5,748 bases of DNA from Bacillota bacterium (lineage in GTDB: Bacteria; Bacillota; Bacilli; Bacillales_B; DSM-18226): positions 1 through 5,748 of the forward strand of contig JAUZQA010000287.1 in the NCBI GenBank assembly GCA_030705665.1. The letters are read 5' to 3'. Under the pieces are notes generated by a model. The model was not told the origin of the DNA. It saw only the letters and a program-made list of their open reading frames with translations, and did no database searches. Shown here piece by piece: positions 1 to 4,395 of the stretch. Position numbers and translations under genes: made by a program. Numbering within the stretch: the stretch's first letter is position 1; each line of letters begins with the position of its first letter.

Positions 1-16
1 AAAAAGGAGTGGCAGG

Positions 17-202
17 ATGGAGAAGAAGACAAAGATCCTAAATGATTCATTATACGAAGGCAGGGATAAAGCCTTTATGGATATCGACAGAATGATGAAT
101 GAAGGCCTAGCCGGAGGTTCTGTTCATAATCGAGAAGGCGCGAAAAATATAGAAGAAGCGCATGACTTTCATGCAGAGCAACCTCCCAATAAACTCGATT
201 AA
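17..202 (+). CDS. Small hydrophilic hypothetical protein (61 aa)
   Basis: This is a complete 61-residue ORF. It starts at ATG after a good Shine-Dalgarno sequence (AAGGAG at 4-9, 7 bases spacing) and is followed directly by an intrinsic terminator, so it looks like a real gene. The protein is charged and rich in Asp, Glu and Lys. It has no signal peptide, membrane segment or cysteine. A central Asn-Glu-Gly-Leu-Ala-Gly-Gly stretch (residues 28-34) precedes an acidic C-terminal half ending in a Gln-Pro-Pro segment. It resembles the short acidic proteins that sporeformers encode in number, and a link to the DUF4025/YozQ-like group is possible but I cannot confirm it. No function can be assigned. 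Its promoter lies outside the window. Confidence 0.75.
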   Translation: MEKKTKILNDSLYEGRDKAFMDIDRMMNEGLAGGSVHNREGAKNIEEAHDFHAEQPPNKLD

Positions 203-219
203 AATTCGTTAACCAAGCC

Positions 220-264
220 GCTGAATCAGTAAGGTGAAAAACCTTCAATGGTTCAGCTTTTTTT
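220..264 (+). terminator. Rho-independent terminator after the 61-aa gene
   Basis: The outer stem GCTGAATC (220-227) pairs with GGTTCAGC (250-257), including one G-T pair. An inner stem AAGGT/ACCTT (231-235/241-245) closes a short A-rich loop. A seven-base T run follows at 258-264. It lies 18 bases after the stop codon of the upstream gene and directly ahead of the promoter for the next gene. Confidence 0.85.
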
Positions 265-275
265 AATTCTTTTTT

Positions 276-283
276 GCTATAAT
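276..283 (+). promoter_or_regulatory. Extended -10 promoter for the regulator gene
   Basis: A perfect TATAAT lies at 278-283, preceded by TGC (275-277), which makes an extended -10 element typical of sigma-A promoters. The predicted -35 position (around 255-260) falls in the terminator arm and does not match TTGACA, so recognition would rest on the extended -10. The expected transcription start near 290 leaves a leader of about 25 bases. Confidence 0.6.
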
Positions 284-302
284 ATAAGGAATTATTTTAA
301 AT

Positions 303-306
303 GGAG
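303..306 (+). promoter_or_regulatory. Ribosome binding site deciding the regulator start
   Basis: GGAG at 303-306 is too close (2 bases) to the first in-frame ATG at 309 and ideally placed (8 bases) for the ATG at 315. The protein therefore probably begins Met-Leu-Thr-Lys-Leu-Leu. Confidence 0.6.
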
Positions 307-314
307 AAATGCTT

Positions 315-1247
315 ATGTTGACAAAGTTACTTACTTTATTTCCCAACGCCGTATTAGATCAAGACAAGCCATCACAAGCTTTATCCCAATCGCATTTAGC
401 TTTTTTCTATGACCGATCAAATAATCAATGGATCGGTATTCCCAAAAACGATTTAAGTGAAAGGGAATTTGAACTGCTTAAAACAATCTATGTATATTAT
501 GAACCTTATTCCAACGCGAAGGAATCCAATTCTTTATCCCCACAAGAACTACATTGGTTCGATTTTTTATTTTTAAATGGAATGCCGCCTGCGGATGGGC
601 ATGGGTCATATATTCGGATGATCCAATTTCAAATAGACGGCACCAATGTTGAAAAAAGCGAATTTGAATCTGCTCTAAAAGGTTTCTTTTCGGATGTACT
701 GATTATTTGGGAAAATCCCAACAACGGAATTGTCATTGAAAAATCTCAGCAAAAATCCATCTCTCTGACAGAAAAGGAGTTTATTTCATTAGTTCAAACG
801 TTAGAAAGCGACTTTTTTTTAAAAGTTAGCTTTTATTATGGTAAACAAAACCTTTTTAATAATCATTTATCTAAGATCTTTCAGGAGGAAAAAGCATTTT
901 TTATCTTCGCTCAGAGCCTCCTTGGAACTGGAACTGTGTATTCTTTTGAGCGGGTATTTCCTTTTTTTGTAGCTCATCATATCCCTGATCAAGTCAAACA
1001 AAAGTTAATCGCAGCTTTTGTTGATGTATTTGAGGATGACAGTGAAATGTTTGCTACGATCAAATCCTTCCTTGAAAATAATTTAAATGCCAGCTTAACA
1101 GCTAAGAAGCTATATGTTCATCGAAATACTCTGCAATATCGTGTTGATAAATTTACTGATAAAACTGGAATTCAATTGAAAGATTTTTACAGTGCTTTTA
1201 CTGTTTTTTTAGCTTGTCTGATATTCGAATTAGAGGACTCCCATTAA
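315..1247 (+). CDS. PucR/CdaR-family-like transcriptional regulator (helix-turn-helix)
   Basis: The product is a cytoplasmic DNA-binding regulator of about 310 residues. The C-terminal part (about residues 249-290) is a clear PucR-type helix-turn-helix: a Phe-Leu-Glu-Asn-Asn start, then a Leu-Tyr-Val-His-Arg-Asn-Thr-Leu-Gln-Tyr-Arg core. The region before it (about 165-245) looks like a degenerate CdaR GGDEF-like domain. The N-terminal 160 residues match no domain I recognise and may sense a ligand. I chose ATG 315 over ATG 309 because the GGAG at 303-306 is 8 bases from 315 but only 2 from 309. The gene precedes an MsmX-type ATPase on the same strand. From memory, B. subtilis has a similar pair, yxkF-msmX. 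Control of the ATPase or of sugar uptake is inferred only. Confidence 0.85.
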   Translation: MLTKLLTLFPNAVLDQDKPSQALSQSHLAFFYDRSNNQWIGIPKNDLSEREFELLKTIYVYYEPYSNAKESNSLSPQELHWFDFLFLNGMPPADGHGSYIRMIQFQIDGTNVEKSEFESALKGFFSDVLIIWENPNNGIVIEKSQQKSISLTEKEFISLVQTLESDFFLKVSFYYGKQNLFNNHLSKIFQEEKAFFIFAQSLLGTGTVYSFERVFPFFVAHHIPDQVKQKLIAAFVDVFEDDSEMFATIKSFLENNLNASLTAKKLYVHRNTLQYRVDKFTDKTGIQLKDFYSAFTVFLACLIFELEDSH

Positions 1248-1294
1248 CAATGTGCCTAAAAATGGTCCTGGAAAGTTTGTGCACTCTGCCCATA

Positions 1295-1311
1295 TTGTAA
1301 AACGCTTTCAA
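1295..1311 (+). promoter_or_regulatory. Possible CcpA (cre-like) site upstream of the ATPase gene
   Basis: Read on the minus strand, 1296-1311 is TTGAAAGCGTTTTACA. It matches the catabolite-responsive element consensus WTGNAARCGNWWWCAW at 14 of 16 positions. The two mismatches are in the terminal CA, which is present but shifted by one base. It lies about 45 bases ahead of the ATPase start. Catabolite control would suit a gene for carbohydrate import. The match is imperfect and rests on sequence only. No strong sigma-A promoter is visible in 1248-1342. Confidence 0.4.
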
Positions 1312-1344
1312 CTGCTAAACTTAAATCAATAAATACAACGTAAT

Positions 1345-1349
1345 GGAGG
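1345..1349 (+). promoter_or_regulatory. Ribosome binding site deciding the msmX start
   Basis: GGAGG at 1345-1349 lies 8 bases before the ATG at 1358. It overlaps the second and third codons of the alternative ATG at 1343, which has no Shine-Dalgarno sequence of its own. ATG 1358 also gives the Met-Ala-Glu-Leu N-terminus known for MsmX. Confidence 0.75.
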
Positions 1350-1357
1350 CAGCAAAA

Positions 1358-2470
1358 ATGGCAGAATTGGCACTGGAACATATTTATAAAATCTATGATA
1401 ACAAAGTTACAGCTGTAGAAGATTTCAACTTACATATTGAGGATAAAGAGTTCATCGTGTTTGTTGGACCATCTGGTTGCGGAAAATCAACAACATTACG
1501 GATGATTGCCGGACTTGAAGATATCTCCAAGGGTGACTTTTATATCGACGGAAAACGAGTGAACGATGTCGCACCTAAAGACCGCGATATTGCGATGGTT
1601 TTCCAAAACTATGCTTTATATCCGCATATGACTGTTTATGATAACATGGCATTTGGACTTAAGCTTCGCAAGTTTCCAAAGGATGAAATCGATCGCCGGG
1701 TGAAAGAAGCAGCAAAAATCCTCGGTCTTGAGACATACCTAAGCCGTAAGCCAAAAGCGTTATCAGGCGGACAACGTCAGCGTGTTGCATTAGGACGTGC
1801 CATTGTCCGCGATGCAAAAGTATTCTTAATGGATGAACCGCTTTCCAACCTTGATGCAAAGCTTCGTGTAGCAATGCGTGCAGAAATTGCCAAACTTCAC
1901 CGACGTCTGCAAACAACGACCATTTACGTAACGCACGACCAAACAGAAGCAATGACAATGGCCACCCGCCTTGTTGTTATGAAGGACGGAATCATTCAAC
2001 AAATTGGTGCCCCTAAAGAAGTTTATGAGAAACCTGAAAATATCTTCGTTGGCGGGTTTATTGGTTCACCAGCTATGAACTTCTTTAAAGGGAAGCTTGG
2101 TGATGGCAAGTTTTCGATTGAAAATATCGCTATTTCCATTCCGGAAGGAAAAATGAAATACCTTCGTGATCTAGGCTATGTTGGAAAAGATATTGTCATG
2201 GGAGTACGTCCAGAAGACATTCATGACGAGCCAATCTTTATTGAGTCATCGGAAGGAACAAAAATTTCAGCCAAGGTCGATGTTTCTGAACTTCTGGGCG
2301 CTGAAACGATGGTCTATTCAAGTGTTGGCGGCCAGGATTTTGTTGCTCGCTTGGACTCCCGTTCACATATTACCCCTGGTGAAACAATCAACCTTGCTTT
2401 TGATATGAATAAGTCTCACTTCTTTGATCCTGATACAGAGCTGCGAATTCACCCAGCTAACGAAAAATAA
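1358..2470 (+). CDS. msmX: Multi-sugar ABC transporter ATP-binding protein MsmX (UgpC/MalK family)
   Basis: This is the cytoplasmic ATPase subunit that powers carbohydrate importers of the MalK/CUT1 class. All nucleotide-binding motifs are intact (370-residue numbering): Walker [10 protein letters not shown] 37-45, Q-loop Gln83, signature LSGGQ 135-139, Walker B VFLMDEP 155-161, D-loop SNLD 163-166 and switch His193. The C-terminal part (about 235-370) is the MalK-type OB/TOBE regulatory domain, with [10 protein letters not shown] near residue 285. Length and sequence are close to the 365-residue B. subtilis MsmX as I remember it. There, one MsmX serves several oligosaccharide importers (maltodextrins, arabino-oligosaccharides, galactan and pectin fragments). 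Here too no permease or binding protein is adjacent, which supports a shared role. Automated pipelines often name this family UgpC. Read-through from the regulator gene is possible, since no terminator lies between them. Confidence 0.95.
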   Translation: MAELALEHIYKIYDNKVTAVEDFNLHIEDKEFIVFVGPSGCGKSTTLRMIAGLEDISKGDFYIDGKRVNDVAPKDRDIAMVFQNYALYPHMTVYDNMAFGLKLRKFPKDEIDRRVKEAAKILGLETYLSRKPKALSGGQRQRVALGRAIVRDAKVFLMDEPLSNLDAKLRVAMRAEIAKLHRRLQTTTIYVTHDQTEAMTMATRLVVMKDGIIQQIGAPKEVYEKPENIFVGGFIGSPAMNFFKGKLGDGKFSIENIAISIPEGKMKYLRDLGYVGKDIVMGVRPEDIHDEPIFIESSEGTKISAKVDVSELLGAETMVYSSVGGQDFVARLDSRSHITPGETINLAFDMNKSHFFDPDTELRIHPANEK

Positions 2471-2482
2471 GTTAATACCCTT

Positions 2483-2518
2483 AAGAATAGCCTCGTCAAT
2501 CAACGAGGTTATTCTTTT
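2483..2518 (+). terminator. Strong terminator between msmX and the convergent zinc-ribbon gene
   Basis: A 14-bp stem (2483-2496 with 2503-2516, one G-T pair) encloses a 6-base loop and runs into TTTT. The core is CCTCGT/ACGAGG. The right arm contains the stop codon (2509-2511) and last codons of the minus-strand gene. The hairpin probably also stops transcription from that side, although the T run in that direction is poor. Confidence 0.85.
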
Positions 2519-2751
2519 ATTAAAATAATTTCATCCTTTAAACAGTTTAGGCAGCTATATAAATGGGGACACTTATGCTGGGAATATGTATCAGGGTATC
2601 CATCCTCCATTTTCATTACATCAATATCCATATAAGGACTATAATCATCGTAATAATCCATTACTTTTCCGCGATCATACATTTCGTTCCCACAATGGTC
2701 ACATGTAATCTTAATCGCTCTTAGACCGTTGCATAATGGGCATATTGGCAT
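2509..2751 (-). CDS. Small zinc-ribbon-like hypothetical protein (80 aa)
   Basis: This 80-residue protein has cysteine pairs that look like metal sites: Cys4-x2-Cys7 and Cys17-x2-Cys20 (a zinc ribbon or knuckle near the N-terminus), then His59, Cys61, Cys67 and Cys70 near the C-terminus. Between them is an acidic, Tyr/Asp-rich linker (about residues 31-55, with DYYDDYSPYMDID). There is no signal peptide or membrane segment. The ATG at 2749-2751 follows a usable minus-strand Shine-Dalgarno (AAGGGTGAG, about 5 bases spacing). The 3' end overlaps the msmX terminator. I take it to be a real conserved small protein of Bacillaceae, but know no function. Metal binding is inferred from the cysteine spacing, and a nucleic-acid or protein-binding role would be a guess. 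Confidence 0.8.
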   Translation of the reverse strand: MPICPLCNGLRAIKITCDHCGNEMYDRGKVMDYYDDYSPYMDIDVMKMEDGYPDTYSQHKCPHLYSCLNCLKDEIILIKE

Positions 2752-2785
2752 AGATTCTCACCCTTTTTCAAAGATTGCTTATAGT

Positions 2786-2893
2786 TTATGTTAAACCTTT
2801 TCCTGTATGTAAATCGGATGCTAAGGTATAAATTACCAAGTCTAATAAAGTATAAGCCTCTTTGTTTGTTACATAATAGACAGTACAAAGCAA
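2786..2893 (-). CDS. Possible 35-aa ORF upstream of the zinc-ribbon gene
   Basis: This short ORF begins with TTG at 2893. A strong Shine-Dalgarno on the minus strand (GGAGTGA, 2908-2902) lies 8 bases upstream. A GTG at 2905 would add four residues but has no ribosome binding site. The peptide reads like protein: a Tyr-Tyr-Val-Thr-Asn-Lys-Glu-Ala-Tyr start, then LLDLVIYTLASDL and a Gly-Lys-Gly-Leu-Thr end. It stops 34 bases before the zinc-ribbon gene on the same strand, which suggests co-transcription. I recognise no family. It could be a small regulatory peptide, the remnant of a longer gene, or a chance ORF. Confidence 0.35.
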   Translation of the reverse strand: MLCTVYYVTNKEAYTLLDLVIYTLASDLHTGKGLT

Positions 2894-2908
2894 GTTAAGT
2901 TTCACTCC

Positions 2909-3058
2909 AAGAAATCAACTCGAGTTTTGAGCTATAGCCATATTAAAAAAATTTGTTTCTCTGATAATTAAAGATTTATCAAAGTTATTTTTAAACATTG
3001 ATAATATGGGTTAGGCCATGGTGGCAATGGATGTATTATTCCAGAAGTGGTTCAATTC
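2909..3058. other. AT-rich divergent control region with TGATAA repeats
   Basis: No gene is visible in this 150-base stretch between the minus-strand unit and the spore protein gene. It holds a 10-base perfect palindrome AACTCGAGTT (2917-2926). It also holds three copies of TGATAA in alternating orientation: TGATAA 2962-2967, TTATCA 2976-2981 and TGATAA 2999-3004. GGGTTAG at 3008-3014 is repeated inverted as CTAACCC at 3063-3069. Any operator role is inferred. Confidence 0.35.
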
Positions 3059-3065
3059 CATACTA
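3059..3065 (+). promoter_or_regulatory. Sigma-G-like -10 element of the spore protein gene
   Basis: CATACTA matches the forespore sigma-G -10 consensus (CATnHTA) and lies about 7 bases before an expected start near 3072, giving a 28-base leader. The -35 region is poor: TGTATT at 3032-3037 resembles the consensus but sits 21 bases away instead of about 18. The assignment relies on the -10 and on the fact that alpha/beta spore protein genes are known sigma-G targets. Confidence 0.55.
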
Positions 3066-3099
3066 ACCCCAAAATTATAAAGAGGAGTGTTATTCAACT

Positions 3100-3303
3100 A
3101 TGGCAAGTAACAACAACTCTAATCAACTTTTAGTTCCAGGCGTTCAACAAGCACTTGATCAAATGAAGTATGAAATTGCTTCAGAATTCGGAGTTCAATT
3201 AGGTGCAGACACTACTTCTCGTGCAAACGGATCTGTTGGAGGAGAAATTACTAAGCGCCTTGTTTCAATGGCTGAATCTCAACTTGGTGGATTCCAACGT
3301 TAA
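3100..3303 (+). CDS. Small acid-soluble spore protein, alpha/beta type
   Basis: This complete 67-residue protein saturates spore DNA in the forespore, shifts it toward an A-like form and protects it from UV and hydrolytic damage. On germination it is degraded as an amino acid source. The family hallmarks are all present: [27 protein letters not shown] N-terminal helix (about residues 10-32), the germination protease site with cleavage expected between Glu25 and Ile26 (EIASEF 25-30), the DNA-binding stretch [19 protein letters not shown] (37-55), and the C-terminal QLGGFQR. The length is normal for the family. The Shine-Dalgarno AGAGGAG (3081-3087) is 12 bases from the ATG. The gene is monocistronic, with its own terminator. 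Sporeformers carry several paralogues, so I give no ssp letter. Confidence 0.97.
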   Translation: MASNNNSNQLLVPGVQQALDQMKYEIASEFGVQLGADTTSRANGSVGGEITKRLVSMAESQLGGFQR

Positions 3304-3334
3304 TTTATTTAAATCATAACTGAATAAAATGGCT

Positions 3335-3364
3335 GAGCCCCTTCCATTAAAGAAGGGGCTCTCA
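3335..3364 (+). terminator. Terminator hairpin after the spore protein gene
   Basis: GAGCCCCTTC (3335-3344) pairs perfectly with GAAGGGGCTC (3352-3361) around a 7-base loop. The following DNA is T-rich but interrupted (TCAACATTTATGTTTATTT), so the U-tract is weak. It lies 31 bases after the stop codon. Confidence 0.75.
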
Positions 3365-3397
3365 ACATTTATGTTTATTTGGCTGTGTTAAAATTGA

Positions 3398-3529
3398 CTG
3401 TTGCTTTCCGCTCCAGGCGCTCGCTTTCCGCGGGCGTGCCGGGGAGCCTCCTCGGCGCTTTAGCGCCTGTGGGGTCTCCCCTGCCCCGTACTCCCGCAGG
3501 AGTCGAGCGCCCTCCGCTCCAATCAACAG
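3398..3529. repeat. GC-rich palindromic intergenic repeat element (about 132 bp)
   Basis: This block is far richer in G+C than its AT-rich surroundings and folds on itself almost end to end. The nested arms, from outside in, are CTGTTG/CAACAG (3398-3403/3524-3529), GGCGCTCG/CGAGCGCC (3416-3423/3504-3511), GCGGG/CCCGC (3430-3434/3493-3497), GGGGAG/CTCCCC (3441-3446/3476-3481), CCTC/GGGG (3447-3450/3471-3474, with a U-G pair) and the apical GGCGC-TTTA-GCGCC (3454-3467). It also has direct repeats: GCTTTCCGC at 3403 and 3423, and TCCGCTCCA at 3407 and 3513. From memory, very similar blocks occur in many copies between genes in Bacillus and Geobacillus genomes, where open frames through them are wrongly called as proteins. 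The two roughly 65-residue frames here (3379-3576 plus, 3362-3562 minus) are such artefacts. Whether it is a non-autonomous mobile element or a structured RNA is not known to me. Confidence 0.75.
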
Positions 3530-3577
3530 GGCTAAAAAATCAACAATTCCCTTTATACACAACCTTTTATTTATAAG

Positions 3578-3658
3578 CTATGCTTTCGCAATCATATATA
3601 CGGTATAATAAGCAAGAATCAAAAGACTTCCAATGGCAAGTACAACTGAAAAATCCAT
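3578..3658 (-). CDS. Possible 26-aa single-pass membrane peptide
   Basis: This 26-codon ORF runs from ATG (3656-3658) to TAG (3578-3580). It follows a G-rich ribosome binding site on the minus strand (GGGGTGGGG, with the ATG 4 bases after it). The peptide begins Met-Asp-Phe-Ser, then has one hydrophobic segment (residues 5-24: VVLAIGSLLILAYYTVYMIA) and ends Lys-Ala. This is the usual pattern of a tiny single-pass membrane protein: one acid at the N-terminus, one base at the C-terminus. Size and shape recall small subunits such as KdpF or CydS, but no partner operon is present and I claim no homology. Ordinary gene callers would miss it. A chance ORF remains possible. Confidence 0.5.
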   Translation of the reverse strand: MDFSVVLAIGSLLILAYYTVYMIAKA

Positions 3659-3762
3659 TATCCCCACCCCATTTTAGAATATTTACATATATAAATTAGC
3701 ATAAATTTACAATTTTTTCAGAAGAAAAAATCCCAATTTCGTGACAATGGAGTGACCTTTTT

Positions 3763-4383
3763 GTGAATATATCCCTTTTAGGAGCAACCGGCAGGGTTGG
3801 CTCCATCATTTTGGAAAATGCGTTAGTCAATAACCATTTCGTTCATATTCTCGTTAGAGACAAGAGCAAAGTAAGGATTACACATCCGAATCTTAAAATT
3901 GTTGAAGGAAATGCTTTAAATGAGAAAGCTTTATCCGAAGTAATTACAGGTTCTGATGCCGTCATTAGTGCCCTAAATACGGATGACACAACGACACTTT
4001 CAGAATCGATGCCAATGATTATTCATCAAATGAAAAATAATTTAATTTCAAGAATTATAACAATTGGTACTGCAGGCATACTGCAGGCCCGTTCAAACCC
4101 CTCACTTTATCGGTTTCAATCTGCCGAGTCAAAACGAAAAACAACCAAGGATGCCGAGGAACATTTAAAGGCATACCTGCAATTAAAAAATTCTGGCCTT
4201 GATTGGACCGTTGTCTGTCCAACTTATTTACCTACAGGAGAAAGATTGGGAATTTACCGGTACGAGAAAAATTTTCTCCCAGAAGACCCTTCTTCCATTT
4301 CGGTATATGACACTGCTGACTTTGCCTTTTTACAGCTTGAAAATCAACAATTTATCCAATCACGTGTCGGCTTAACCTATTGA
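3763..4383 (+). CDS. NAD(P)-binding Rossmann-fold protein (NAD(P)H-binding / NmrA-like atypical SDR)
   Basis: The 206-residue product is probably a cytoplasmic atypical short-chain dehydrogenase/reductase of the NAD(P)H-binding family (PF13460 type, like flavin/biliverdin reductase B and B. subtilis YwnB). It starts with a beta strand and the dinucleotide loop GATGRVG (7-13). LVRD at 30-33 puts Arg32 at the end of the second strand, suggesting NADP preference. VEGNAL (47-52), DAVISAL (65-71), ITIGTAG (99-105) and DWTVVCPTYLPTG (147-159) are the remaining core strands. The classical YxxxK catalytic pair is not evident, as expected for this subgroup. The start is GTG 3763 with GGAGTGA (3749-3755) 7 bases upstream. 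The substrate is unknown. Its stop lies 12 bases from the convergent iadA stop, with no clear terminator between. Confidence 0.88.
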   Translation: MNISLLGATGRVGSIILENALVNNHFVHILVRDKSKVRITHPNLKIVEGNALNEKALSEVITGSDAVISALNTDDTTTLSESMPMIIHQMKNNLISRIITIGTAGILQARSNPSLYRFQSAESKRKTTKDAEEHLKAYLQLKNSGLDWTVVCPTYLPTGERLGIYRYEKNFLPEDPSSISVYDTADFAFLQLENQQFIQSRVGLTY

Positions 4384-4395
4384 GGAAGGTATTTG

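Noticed and set aside
309..314. ATG at 309 as start of the regulator
   Set aside because: The GGAG is only 2 bases upstream, too close for initiation; the ATG at 315 is correctly spaced.
1250..1300. Short ORF between the regulator and msmX
   Set aside because: It has sixteen codons, no ribosome binding site and no hydrophobic or charged pattern; treated as chance.
1343..1357. ATG at 1343 as start of msmX
   Set aside because: It overlaps the ribosome binding site for the ATG at 1358 and has none of its own; the MsmX N-terminus matches the downstream start.
1659..1958. 99-codon ORF on the minus strand
   Set aside because: It lies wholly inside msmX, antisense to the conserved ABC motifs, so it is a shadow of real coding sequence.
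2178..2408. 76-codon plus-strand ORF
   Set aside because: It is out of frame within the 3' part of msmX, whose regulatory domain is clearly coded in the other frame.
2819..2899. Plus-strand ORF of 26 codons starting at an ATG in the intergenic region
   Set aside because: It has no Shine-Dalgarno and no protein-like character; the opposite strand offers a better candidate.
2917..2926. Perfect palindrome AACTCGAGTT
   Set aside because: A single 10-base palindrome with no second copy or promoter next to it is not enough to call an operator; noted only in the control-region entry.
3362..3576. Two overlapping ORFs of about 65 codons (3379-3576 plus, 3362-3562 minus)
   Set aside because: Both run through the GC-rich palindromic repeat, lack ribosome binding sites and have low-complexity Arg/Pro/Ser/Gly translations typical of spurious calls in this repeat.
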